This document shows, one piece after another, positions 34,871 through 43,369 of a stretch of 64,000 nt of DNA (position 1 is the first letter of the stretch; every line of letters starts with the position of its first letter). The translations under genes were made by a program, and so were the position numbers. Below the pieces are notes generated by a model, which was not told where the DNA came from, did no database searches, and worked only from the letters and a program-made list of their open reading frames with translations. Source of the stretch: Anaerolineae bacterium. Its GTDB lineage: Bacteria > Chloroflexota > Anaerolineae > Aggregatilineales > UBA2796. The stretch spans positions 28,425 to 92,424 of the forward strand of contig JAHBVK010000021.1 in assembly GCA_019637555.1 (NCBI GenBank), in the 5' to 3' direction.

Positions 34871-36523
34871 ATGAAACAAGCGCCCATGACCAAACGCATC
34901 GATCTGGAATGCGTTCACTGCGGGCATATCACACCATTCATCAAGCCTGTTCCCGCCTGCCCTAACTGCGGTGAGAACATCCTCAAAGCCAGATACGACC
35001 TGCGTGCCCTGCGCGAAAGCGGCTGGGTAGACGTGATGCTGCGGCGCGAACCGGGCATGTGGCGCTACCACGAACTACTGCCTCTCTATAATACCGAGAA
35101 TATCGTTAGTCTGGGCGAAGGCTGGACGCCGCTGCTGCACGCCAAGAATCTTGGTTTGCAACTGGGCTTGAAGAACCTGTACATCAAAGATGAGCGGCAA
35201 GGACCTACCGCTTCCTTCAAGGATCGGCAGGCGTCGGTGGCGGTCTCGGTGATGCGCGAACAGGGGATCACCGAAGCGGTGGTCGCCAGTACGGGCAACG
35301 TGGCGATTGCTTATTCAGCGTTCGCCGCCCGCGCGGGCATCAAGATGTGGACGTTCCTGACCAGCATGGTCCCCGGTGAAAAGATGCGCGAAGCTGCCAT
35401 CTACGGCGGCGAGGTGATCAAGGTGACGGGCACTTACGATCAGGCGAAGATCGTCGCTGCCAGCTTTGCCGAAAGTCGTGGTTTGTTCCTCGACAAAGGG
35501 ATCAAGAGCGTTGCCGCCGTCGAGAGCATGAAAACGATGGCGTTCGAGATCGCCCAGCAGTTGAACTGGAAGTCGCCGGATTGGTTCATTCAGTCCGTCA
35601 GCGGCGGCATGGGACCAATCGGCGTGGCGAAGGGCTTCGAGGAATTGATCCAGTTGGGACTGCTAGATCGCAGTCCGGCGCTGGGAGTGGTGCAATCTTC
35701 CGGTTGCGCGCCGATGGTGCGGGCGTGGAAGAATGGTCAGCGCGTAGCGACCCCCGTCGATAATCCACAGACGATCATTGCTACGCTTTCCACCGGAAAT
35801 CCGGGGCGTGCCTATGAACTGTTGTATGATTTGATAGGACAGAACGGTGGCGCGATGGAAGATGCCACTGACGAGGAAGCATTCAACGCCACGCGGATGC
35901 TTGCCGAGACGGAAGGGTTATCAGTGGAACCAGCCACGGCGGTTGCTTTTGCCGGACTGATCAAACTGGCACGGCGCGGGATCATCAAGCCACATGAGGT
36001 GGTAGTGATCAACTGCTCCGGACACACCTTCCCCGTCGAGACGCAGATCCTCGGTGATCAGTTTGCGCGGCAGGTGGACGTGAGCGATGTGGGCAAGCGC
36101 GTCAGTGTGCCGGAAGAAGGCTTGCTGGCGGCGCTGGAACACATGGAAACGCGGGTGCGCCGCATCGTGGTGATCGAGGATAACGTGGCGGCTGGTCGGT
36201 TGATCACACGCATCTTGCAGGCGAAGGGCAAGTATGAAGTGCATCTGGCGAACGGCGGCGCGGAGGGCGTGCTGCTGATCGAGCGCGTCAATCCCGATCT
36301 GGTGATCACTGACCTGATGATGCCTGATATTGATGGCTTTAAGGTGATCGACGCCTTGAAAGCAGATGAGAAGCGGCGCAACATTCCGGTGATCGTGCTA
36401 ACAGCGAAAGAACTGACCACCCGCGAACGCGAACGTCTCAGCGGGCAGATCAGCGGCTTGCTGCAAAAAGGATCTTTCATGGATGAAGATTTGCTGCAAA
36501 GTATCGTGGACGCATTGACATGA
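34871..36523 (+). CDS. thrC: Threonine synthase fused to a C-terminal receiver domain
   Basis: Residues 1-~415 are a threonine synthase: a zinc-ribbon-like N-terminus (CVHCGH...CPNCGE), LGEGWTPLLHAKNLG, the PLP lysine in GPTASFKDRQA, STGNVAIAYSAFAARAG, the phosphate-binding loop SVSGGMGPIG, and NCSGHTFPVE near the usual C-terminus. Residues ~430-548 are an extra CheY-type receiver with the acidic pair in VVIEDN, the phospho-acceptor Asp481 in VITDLMMPDIDG and the Thr in VIVLTAKE. The conserved Lys position reads LLQKGSF. A phosphorylation-sensing domain on an amino-acid biosynthetic enzyme is unusual. The next gene, a hybrid histidine kinase, overlaps it by 4 nt (ATGA) and is an obvious candidate partner. 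Confidence 0.93.
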   Translation: MKQAPMTKRIDLECVHCGHITPFIKPVPACPNCGENILKARYDLRALRESGWVDVMLRREPGMWRYHELLPLYNTENIVSLGEGWTPLLHAKNLGLQLGLKNLYIKDERQGPTASFKDRQASVAVSVMREQGITEAVVASTGNVAIAYSAFAARAGIKMWTFLTSMVPGEKMREAAIYGGEVIKVTGTYDQAKIVAASFAESRGLFLDKGIKSVAAVESMKTMAFEIAQQLNWKSPDWFIQSVSGGMGPIGVAKGFEELIQLGLLDRSPALGVVQSSGCAPMVRAWKNGQRVATPVDNPQTIIATLSTGNPGRAYELLYDLIGQNGGAMEDATDEEAFNATRMLAETEGLSVEPATAVAFAGLIKLARRGIIKPHEVVVINCSGHTFPVETQILGDQFARQVDVSDVGKRVSVPEEGLLAALEHMETRVRRIVVIEDNVAAGRLITRILQAKGKYEVHLANGGAEGVLLIERVNPDLVITDLMMPDIDGFKVIDALKADEKRRNIPVIVLTAKELTTRERERLSGQISGLLQKGSFMDEDLLQSIVDALT

Positions 36524-38151
36524 CCGATCAAACGAAGATTCTCTACATTGAGGACGATCCCGGCAGTCAATTGCTGGTCAAGCGGGCGCTGACCTTCGCT
36601 GGCTATCGGGTGGTGGTGGCGTCGCGTGGCTTGGAAGGGATCGACATGGCGATCAAGGAATTGCCGGATTTGATCCTGACCGACATCAACTTGCCCGACC
36701 TTTCAGGGCGAGAGTTGACCACGCGCTTACGTGCCGATGCCCGCTTCCGCAAGACTCCCATCGTGGCGCTGACGGCGCTGAGTCAGGCGGGCGAACGCGA
36801 GAAGGCATTAGCGGCTGGCGCGAATGGCTATCTGACCAAGCCCGTCGATGTCGATAAGCTGCCCAAACAGGTTGAGCGCTACCTCAGAGGTGAAAAGGAA
36901 ACCGTCGGCGTGGAGGCGCTGGTCGTCGGCTACGAGGCGTACAATCAGGAAGTGGTCAGCCGCCTAGAGAACAAGCTGCGCGAGTTGGAGGAGAATAACG
37001 CCGAACTGCGCCGACTGGATAAGATCAAAGACGACTTCATCCAGCTTACCGCGCACGAACTGCGTACCCCACTGACCTTGATGTACGGCTACAGCCGCCT
37101 GATTCAGGAGTCTTCGATCTCGCGCCAACTGCGCGAAAGCAGCCCCGAACTGCAAACCGTGATCAACGGTCTGGTTAGCTCCATCGAGCGTATGTCCGGC
37201 GTGATCAACGAGATTCTCACGGTGTCGCGGGTGGCATCAGGCAAAGTGGAACTCTCGCTCGGTCCGACCAATCTGGCAGAGATCGCCGAGCGCGTGGTCA
37301 GCGAATATGGCGAGGTCGCCAAGCAGCGCAAGTTGATGATCAGTTTTAATAAGGCGCAGTGGCCCGTGAATATGCGCTCCGATGCAGAACTGCTGCGTCT
37401 GGCACTCTCCAATGTGGTCGGCAATGCGATCAAGTACACGCCCGACGGCGGCGTGATCAACATGATCTCGCGGAGCAATGCCTCGAACGTGCTGGTGACG
37501 GTGCAAGATACTGGCATCGGCATCAACAAGGACGATCAGCAGCGCATCTTTGATCGCTTCTACACCGCCAACAAAACACAGCTTCATTCGACCAGCAAGA
37601 CTGCCTTCGGTGGTGGTGGCTTGGGGCTGGGCTTGGCGATCTGCCGTGGCATCATCGAAGCGCACGGTGGACGCATCTGGGCGGAAAGCGAAGGGCGCGA
37701 CGAGAAGAATCTGCCGGGCAGCACCTTCTACATCGATCTGCCGCTGCAAGCGCATGCACCCGGTATGCCGAACGTCAGCCCCAGCCCGACCGGTAATTTG
37801 AGCGCCAGTTCCAAAGTCATGTCCAGCGGCGTCAGCGGCGTCAGCGGTGTCAGCAGCGTTGCCAGCTCAACCAGCAATCCGAGCGCGAGTGGAAGTCCGA
37901 AGAACGCAGCGAGCAGTGTAAGCACTAGCAAGCCTCCGAGCACCGACCCGCCCCAGAGCGCCTCTCCGCCTCAGAATGCCAGCAGTGCCAGCAGCGCCAC
38001 TAATCCGGCTGCTAACGCCAGCCCGAAGAATAGTCCGAGCACGACTCCGGCACCGAATGCGGCAGCGAATGCGCCGACGTCACCAGCATCACCGGCATCG
38101 CCGACGCCACCAACGCCGCCCACTCCGCCGCGTCCCTCGGGGACGGGGTGA
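36520..38151 (+). CDS. Hybrid histidine kinase with N-terminal receiver
   Basis: The 543-residue protein starts with a receiver (ILYIEDDPGSQ; phospho-Asp55 in LILTDINLPDLSG; Lys in YLTKPVD). A coiled linker (SRLENKLRELEENNAELRRLD), HisKA with His179 (LTAHELRTPLTLMYGY) and HATPase_c (NVVGNAIKYTPDGG, VQDTGIGIN, GGLGLGLAICRGIIEAHGG) follow. The last ~130 residues are a Ser/Pro/Ala/Asn-rich low-complexity tail. There is no membrane segment. The start overlaps the stop of the threonine synthase-receiver gene by 4 nt, so the two proteins are made together. Transfer of phosphate to the ThrC-borne receiver is a natural hypothesis. Confidence 0.93.
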   Translation: MTDQTKILYIEDDPGSQLLVKRALTFAGYRVVVASRGLEGIDMAIKELPDLILTDINLPDLSGRELTTRLRADARFRKTPIVALTALSQAGEREKALAAGANGYLTKPVDVDKLPKQVERYLRGEKETVGVEALVVGYEAYNQEVVSRLENKLRELEENNAELRRLDKIKDDFIQLTAHELRTPLTLMYGYSRLIQESSISRQLRESSPELQTVINGLVSSIERMSGVINEILTVSRVASGKVELSLGPTNLAEIAERVVSEYGEVAKQRKLMISFNKAQWPVNMRSDAELLRLALSNVVGNAIKYTPDGGVINMISRSNASNVLVTVQDTGIGINKDDQQRIFDRFYTANKTQLHSTSKTAFGGGGLGLGLAICRGIIEAHGGRIWAESEGRDEKNLPGSTFYIDLPLQAHAPGMPNVSPSPTGNLSASSKVMSSGVSGVSGVSSVASSTSNPSASGSPKNAASSVSTSKPPSTDPPQSASPPQNASSASSATNPAANASPKNSPSTTPAPNAAANAPTSPASPASPTPPTPPTPPRPSGTG

Positions 38152-38170
38152 GCGTGATAAGTGTGATCGT

Positions 38171-38220
38171 ATACCGGGGATGAATCGCCGGGCTGAACGT
38201 ACGAAGTCCCTGCGGGACTC
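38171..38220. repeat. 50-nt dispersed repeat, copy 1
   Basis: It shares CCGGGCTGAACG, ACGAAGTCCCTGCG and GACTC in the same spacing with 50601-50650. AGTCCC/GGGACT forms a hairpin, with CCGG blocks upstream. It lies between the hybrid kinase and the transporter gene. Confidence 0.75.
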
Positions 38221-38319
38221 TAGTGTCGATCCAGTCGGGAATCGGCAGGATCGTTACTACCAATCACAATTAACCCGCTGCAAGTGAGGCGGGAACAAGG
38301 TGAAATCAGGAAGCAACCA

Positions 38320-39408
38320 ATGCTGCCACGCGATCCAGAAAACACGGTCACCCCTGATCGATCCAACTTGCAGGCGTTGGGAGCGGCGCTGCTCTCGCCC
38401 TTATTTCTGGGCTTTGCACCGATCTTCGGTAAGCTAGCATATGCAGGCGGCTCCGATCCATTCACGGTGGCGGCAACGCGCACGGTGATCGCGGCGGCGA
38501 TCCTGTGGACGGTCTATCTGCTGTTTTTCCGGCGCTTTATCTACATCTATCCGGCTGGCTTGATGGGCTGTATCATCATCGGTACGGTGAACGGCGTCGG
38601 ATCGCTGTTTTACTACAACGGTCTGAGTCATATTGACGCTTCGCTGGCACAACTGCTCAACTCTACCTACTTGATCTTCGTGGTAATCCTCTCCCGACTC
38701 GGTGGTCATCGGCTGAATAAACGGACGTGGCTGCGGGTAATGCTAGCGATCATCGCTATTGGCTTTCTGACGGGTATGCACACCGGACAGATCAATTGGC
38801 TGGGCATCGGTCTGATGATCGCTAACGCGCTGCTATTCGCGGGGACGTTCGTGCTCAGTCAGCGGGTGCTCTATGAAATGCCCTCGCCTACCGTCACCCT
38901 GTACGTACTGACCACGATGGCGGTAGTGGTGGTGATGGCGCGGCTGGTTTACCGCTTGGAGTGGATACCGCAGTCGGCAGAAGCATTCGGTGCGATTGCC
39001 GCGCTCGGCATCACGACGGCACTCTCGCGGCTGACGATGTTCATGGGCATCAAGAAACTGGGCAGTTTGCAGACGGTGTTTCTAGGGATTCTAGAAACAG
39101 CGGTGGCGTTGATCATGGCGGTGTTGTTCCTGCACGAGCAGTTGAGCGCTACCCAGTGGATTGGCGTGGGGATTCTGATGATCAGCTTGCTGCTGATCCG
39201 CCCCGACGATCTGGTGGGAACGTACATCGTGGATGTGCCGATCTTCAACATCGCCAGCATGAGCTTCCAGAAGATCGCCTTCATGCAGGCATTTGGCAAA
39301 GACGAACGGTTAAAGTTAACACCTGAGGAACTGGAACAGATCAGGCGGATGATGGAAGTGCAGCCACCACCGACTAGTCAAGCGGGCGGTGGCAGCGGTA
39401 GGCAGTGA
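38320..39408 (+). CDS. EamA/DMT-superfamily transporter
   Basis: The 362-residue protein has about ten hydrophobic helices in two EamA repeats (first begins LGAALLSPLFLGFAPIFGKLAYAGG, second LGIGLMIANALLFAGTFVLSQRVL). Phrases such as GSLFYYNGLSHIDASLAQLLNSTYLIF and LETAVALIMAVLFLHEQLSATQWIGVGIL are typical of drug/metabolite exporters. It probably exports a small metabolite. A hydrophilic C-terminal tail of about 70 residues is longer than usual. Start: ATG 38320 with AGGAAG six bases upstream, rather than the GTG at 38284. Confidence 0.88.
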   Translation: MLPRDPENTVTPDRSNLQALGAALLSPLFLGFAPIFGKLAYAGGSDPFTVAATRTVIAAAILWTVYLLFFRRFIYIYPAGLMGCIIIGTVNGVGSLFYYNGLSHIDASLAQLLNSTYLIFVVILSRLGGHRLNKRTWLRVMLAIIAIGFLTGMHTGQINWLGIGLMIANALLFAGTFVLSQRVLYEMPSPTVTLYVLTTMAVVVVMARLVYRLEWIPQSAEAFGAIAALGITTALSRLTMFMGIKKLGSLQTVFLGILETAVALIMAVLFLHEQLSATQWIGVGILMISLLLIRPDDLVGTYIVDVPIFNIASMSFQKIAFMQAFGKDERLKLTPEELEQIRRMMEVQPPPTSQAGGGSGRQ

Positions 39409-40024
39409 AGTTACCTCACCCCGACGCTGGCGCGTCACCCCTCTCCGTTTACAGAGAGGGGACTACAGAGGCAACGGTGCAGGCGTAAGGCGACGCACAC
39501 CGGACGCGGTGCGAGTGGTTGTAGGGGGTGAGTTTACCTCACCCCGACGCTGGCGCGTCACCCCTCTCCGTTTACAGAGAGGGAACTACAGGGGCAACGG
39601 TGCAGGCGAGGGGCAACACTCACCGGAGGCGGTGATATTATTCTCTGCGTTCTAACCCACTTCAGTGGGTTTGCCAAGTGTTGTAGCCGGAGGTTTCAAC
39701 CTCCGGTCTACGGTCTACCGCACAGCCAGCTAATCGAATCGAGCACCGGAGGCAGAAGCCTCCGGCTATCAGCACGAAGCATCGTAAACAGCGCTAAAAC
39801 CTCTTCTGCTTTATCGTTTCAATCCGTAGATCATGAACTTCATCCCTTAATCTTGGAAATTCAGGTAATCACAATCCCGAAACGGATCACCCTCTCCCGC
39901 TTGTGGGATGAGGGCAGGCGGTGAGGGCTTGATCACGTCACTGGCGCTCGTCGGTGGGTTTCGTTCGCCAGATGCGCTACCCTCTCCGATAATGTTGTTT
40001 AGCATTAAAAGTGCGAACTAAATT
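39409..40024. repeat. 616-nt repeat cluster (two repeat families)
   Basis: Two same-orientation family (a) units begin at 39411 and 39534, a 123-nt period. Each has CCTCACCCCGACGCTGGCGC, a CCTCTCC/GGAGAGG-type hairpin region (TCTCTG on the right arm) and GGCAACGGTGCAGGCG. A family (b) two-hairpin element follows at 39654-39711 (AACCCACTTCAGTGGGTT, then GTAG at 39683 and CCGGAGG/CCTCCGG). Next come a related hairpin at 39745-39768 and a further palindrome at about 39893-39930. No gene is supported; the promoter of the carboxylase gene should lie near 39980-40020. Confidence 0.8.
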
Positions 40025-41635
40025 ATGGATATTCTTGAAACACAGATCGACAGCGCCGCTGAGGAATTTCGCCGCAACGCCGAGTTTCAGCGCGGGTTAG
40101 TCAGCGAACTGCGGGAACGATTAGCAGTCGTGCGGCAGGGCGGCGGTGAGAAATATCGGCAGCGGCAGGCGGAACAGGGCAAGTTATTCGCCCGCGAACG
40201 AATCGACAAACTGCTCGATTCGGGATCGCCATTCCTCGAACTCTCCCCTTTAGCCGCGTGGCAAACTTACGAAGATGAGACGCCTTCGGCTGGCATCGTC
40301 ACAGGGATCGGTCGGGTGTCGGGGCGTGAATGCCTAATCATCGCTAATGATGCGACGGTGAAGGGTGGCACTTACTATCCGCTGACAGTGAAGAAGCATC
40401 TGCGGGCGCAGCAGGTGGCAGAAGAAAACAGTCTGCCGTGCATCTATCTGGTCGATTCCGGCGGCGCGTTCTTGCCCATGCAAGATGAAGTATTTCCCGA
40501 CGTCGATAACTTCGGACGCATCTTCTACAACCAAGCACGGATGAGCGCCAAAGGCATCCCGCAGATCGCGGTGGTGATGGGATCGTGTACGGCGGGCGGT
40601 GCGTATATCCCTGCTATGAGCGATGAGACTATCATCGTCAAGGGCACAGGCACGATCTTTCTGGCTGGTCCGCCGCTAGTCAAGGCGGCGACGGGTGAGG
40701 ATGTCAGCGCGGAGGAGTTAGGCGGCGCGGAGGTGCATACGCGCCATTCCGGCGTGGCGGATCATCTTGCGCAGGACGACGATCATGCGCTGGAGTTGTG
40801 TCGCGGCATTGTGGCGACGCTGAATACCCGCAAGCGGGTCACGCTGGAGGTGAGCACGCCAGAAGCGCCGATCTACGATCCGCAGGAGTTGTACGGCATT
40901 TTGCCGCGCAGTTTCCGCGAATCTTACGACGTGCGCGAGGTGATCGCCCGTCTGGTGGATGGCAGCCGATTCCGCGAGTTTAAGGCGCTCTACGGCACAA
41001 CGCTGGTCTGCGGCTTCGCGCGGATCGAGGGCTATCCGGTGGGGATCGTGGCAAACAATGGCGTATTGTTCAGCGAATCGTCGCTCAAGGGCGCGCATTT
41101 CGTGGAGTTGTGTACCGCGCGGGGGATTCCGCTGCTGTTTTTGCAGAACATCACCGGATTCATGGTGGGCAAAGAATACGAATCGGGCGGGATTGCTAAG
41201 GACGGCGCGAAGCTGGTACACGCGGTTTCCAATGCCAACGTGCCTAAACTCACGGTGATCATCGGCGGATCGTTCGGCGCGGGCAATTACGGCATGTGCG
41301 GGCGGGCGTTCAATCCGCGTTTCCTGTGGATGTGGCCCAACGCGCGGATCAGTGTGATGGGCGGGGAGCAGGCGGCGAACGTGCTGCTGACGATCAAGCA
41401 GGATCAGTTGCAGCGGGCAGGGCAGCCACCGCTATCGGCGGAAGAACAGCAGCAGTTCAAACAGCCGACGCTGGATAAGTACGAGCGCGAAGGCAGTCCG
41501 TATTATTCGACGGCGCGGTTGTGGGATGACGGCATCCTCGATCCGGCGGAGACGCGGCGGGTGTTAGCGTTGGCGCTATCGGCGTGTCTGAACGCTCCCA
41601 TCGAGGAGACGAAATATGGTGTCTTCAGGATGTGA
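40025..41635 (+). CDS. Acyl-CoA carboxylase carboxyltransferase subunit, methylcrotonyl-CoA carboxylase beta-like
   Basis: The 536-residue biotin-dependent carboxyltransferase subunit has the phrases [39 protein letters not shown] and [30 protein letters not shown], then [27 protein letters not shown] and [19 protein letters not shown]. The PMQDEVFPD segment and overall length are those of methylcrotonyl-CoA (leucine breakdown) or geranyl-CoA carboxylases rather than propionyl- or acetyl-CoA types. The biotin-carrying alpha subunit is not in the window. The thiolase at 50844 could act in the same degradative pathway. Confidence 0.93.
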   Translation: MDILETQIDSAAEEFRRNAEFQRGLVSELRERLAVVRQGGGEKYRQRQAEQGKLFARERIDKLLDSGSPFLELSPLAAWQTYEDETPSAGIVTGIGRVSGRECLIIANDATVKGGTYYPLTVKKHLRAQQVAEENSLPCIYLVDSGGAFLPMQDEVFPDVDNFGRIFYNQARMSAKGIPQIAVVMGSCTAGGAYIPAMSDETIIVKGTGTIFLAGPPLVKAATGEDVSAEELGGAEVHTRHSGVADHLAQDDDHALELCRGIVATLNTRKRVTLEVSTPEAPIYDPQELYGILPRSFRESYDVREVIARLVDGSRFREFKALYGTTLVCGFARIEGYPVGIVANNGVLFSESSLKGAHFVELCTARGIPLLFLQNITGFMVGKEYESGGIAKDGAKLVHAVSNANVPKLTVIIGGSFGAGNYGMCGRAFNPRFLWMWPNARISVMGGEQAANVLLTIKQDQLQRAGQPPLSAEEQQQFKQPTLDKYEREGSPYYSTARLWDDGILDPAETRRVLALALSACLNAPIEETKYGVFRM

Positions 41636-41982
41636 GGGGAGCGGATTGAAATCGGCGTGGTGATGCGTCGTGAAATGAATGATCGTGAGGTAGGGGTGGG
41701 TTTGTAACCCACCCTCGTGAGGTGAGATCGGCGGTGTGGTGGCACGGAGGCAAGAGGGCAGGTTGGCAAACCTGCCCATACGGTGACGGCTGTATTGTGA
41801 AATGAATGGTCGTGAGGTAGGGGTAGGTTTGTAACCTATCCTTGAGGTGAGAGCGGTGGTGCGGTGGCGCGAAGCTAAGAGGGCAGGTTGGGAAACCTGC
41901 CCCTACAGGACCGGATCGTCGTGAAACGAATGATCGTTAGGTAGGGGTGGTCTGTAACCTATCCTTGAGGTGAGAATGAATA
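41636..41982. repeat. Tandem 124-127-nt repeats with GTAG-headed hairpins
   Basis: Two full copies (from 41674 and 41801) and a truncated third (from 41925) share AATGAATG-TCGT-AGGTAGGGG. A GGTGGGTT/AACCCACC-type hairpin, GAGGTGAG, then a GGGCAGGTT/AACCTGCCC hairpin follow. GTAG stands at the left foot of the first hairpin (41690, 41817, about 41941). The array ends eight bases before the RAYT start codon, and its last GAGGTGAG serves as that gene's Shine-Dalgarno. Confidence 0.85.
41967..41974 (+). promoter_or_regulatory. RAYT ribosome-binding site inside the repeat
   Basis: GAGGTGAG is part of the repeat unit (also present in the earlier copies) and lies eight bases before ATG 41983. The transposase gene thus takes its translation signal from the repeat. 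Confidence 0.65.
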
Positions 41983-42474
41983 ATGAAATTCGATCCTGAA
42001 CGACATCACCGACGTTCGATTCGGCTACAAGGATTTGATTACGGCAGCGCCGGCGCGTATTTTGTGACCATTTGCGTGAATCGACGCGAGGGTCTATTGG
42101 GTGAGGTTGTCGATGGAGTTGTGCAACTATCTGATTATGGCGTGATTGTCGGTGAAGTTTGGGATGGACTGCCGATGCATTATCCGCACATTGATCTCGA
42201 TGCTTACGTGATCATGCCTAATCATGTACATGGCATTATTGTCATTGATACGGCTGTCGGACATGCATTGTCTGAGATTGTGCGCGGATTTAAGACCTAT
42301 TCGGCGCGATCCATCAATCAGAAACGCAATGTACAAGGTGTCTCCGTATGGCAGCGCAATTATTACGAACAGGTCATTCGCAGCGAGAAGTCACTCCACG
42401 CGATTCGCGAATATATTGACTTAAATCCGTCCAAATGGATGGAAGATATAGAGAATCCGGCGCGGGACGTATAA
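41983..42474 (+). CDS. REP-associated tyrosine transposase (RAYT, Y1-type HUH)
   Basis: This single-domain HUH nuclease of 163 residues has GAYFVTICVNRREGLLGEV, the metal-binding HUH motif in YVIMPNHVHGIIVI, and the catalytic tyrosine region in WQRNYYEQVIRSEKSL with the family ending YIDLNPSKW. RAYTs are chromosomal relatives of IS200/IS605 transposases that bind and cut REP palindromes with a 5' GTAG or GGAG. All expected catalytic residues are present, so it may be active. No transposon ends or second transposition gene flank it. Tandem GTAG-headed hairpins stand directly upstream. Confidence 0.93.
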   Translation: MKFDPERHHRRSIRLQGFDYGSAGAYFVTICVNRREGLLGEVVDGVVQLSDYGVIVGEVWDGLPMHYPHIDLDAYVIMPNHVHGIIVIDTAVGHALSEIVRGFKTYSARSINQKRNVQGVSVWQRNYYEQVIRSEKSLHAIREYIDLNPSKWMEDIENPARDV

Positions 42475-42498
42475 GCAAATATGACTACGGATGGGCTT

Positions 42499-43350
42499 TC
42501 ACCCCACCGCATAGGATAGCTGCCCGTACAATTTATCGATCTGTTGCGGGTGTGCTGATCCGCCGCGCTGCATGTGGGCGCAGTTGCGCAGCGAGACGAA
42601 GCCATAATCCACCAGCATATCGACGGCGGCTTTATTTTGCAGCGGTGCGATCACGCCGGGGAGCGCGTTGAAGCTAAATTGCAGTCCGGCGCGCAGCAGC
42701 GTATCGGCGGTTTGTGGCGTAGAGGCAAGGAAGGGCGCAAGTCGGCGTTCATCGGCGAACAGGTAGCCCGTGATCTCGCCGTTCGCGCCGCGAGTCAGCA
42801 ATCCCCGATCAGGATGATCTTCCAACTGTGCTTCAAGCAAACGGCGGCGATCTCCACCGAAGATCGGGCGATCAAAAGCGATCACCTCCTCAAGATTAGC
42901 AGCAGTCAGGAGGTAATATGGCTGATCTGGCGGCGGCGGTGGCGTGGAGGCGCGGTAATCGAAGACGGCGCGGACGCCCATTTTGGTGAAGCCGAGTTTG
43001 TTGTACAAGCCAACGCCGGATTTGGTAGCATCCAACAGCACAATCGGGCAGCCTTTGCGGTCAAGATGGGCGAGGATCTGTTCCATCACCTGCATCCCGA
43101 TGCCGCGCCGCTGCTGACTCTCGTGGACAGCCATCATGCCGATGTAGGCGTAAGTGCCATACTCCACCGCACCGACCATCGCTACCGGTTGACCATTCTC
43201 CTCAGCGACGATCCAGCCATCGGGCTGGAAGCCGATGTAACGACGCAGCGAGTGTTCCCAATTGGAGTCCGCTTGAAAGGCAGATTGCAGCAGCAGATTA
43301 GCCGCCGCGAGGTCATCAACGGAGGGAGTTAGAGGACGAAAAGTTAGCAC
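42499..43350 (-). CDS. GNAT acetyltransferase with C-terminal Acetyltransf_18-like domain
   Basis: Residues ~1-135 are a GNAT domain (IGMMAVHESQQRRGIGMQVMEQILAHL with the acetyl-CoA loop RRGIGM, and LYNKLGFTKMG). The remaining ~145 residues fit the second domain found in YitH-type acetyltransferases (ILTAANLEEVIAFDRPIFGGDR-like, LLTRGANGEITGYLFADE). The substrate is unknown. It ends 24 nt from the convergent RAYT stop and lies downstream of the kinase-TIR gene on the same strand. Confidence 0.85.
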   Translation of the reverse strand: MLTFRPLTPSVDDLAAANLLLQSAFQADSNWEHSLRRYIGFQPDGWIVAEENGQPVAMVGAVEYGTYAYIGMMAVHESQQRRGIGMQVMEQILAHLDRKGCPIVLLDATKSGVGLYNKLGFTKMGVRAVFDYRASTPPPPPDQPYYLLTAANLEEVIAFDRPIFGGDRRRLLEAQLEDHPDRGLLTRGANGEITGYLFADERRLAPFLASTPQTADTLLRAGLQFSFNALPGVIAPLQNKAAVDMLVDYGFVSLRNCAHMQRGGSAHPQQIDKLYGQLSYAVG

Positions 43351-43369
43351 AGGCAGATTAGTTCTAACT

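Noticed and set aside
41636..41982. Possible CRISPR-like tandem repeats
   Set aside because: Units are 124-127 nt with internal hairpins and no unique spacers of constant size; only 2.4 copies and no cas genes.
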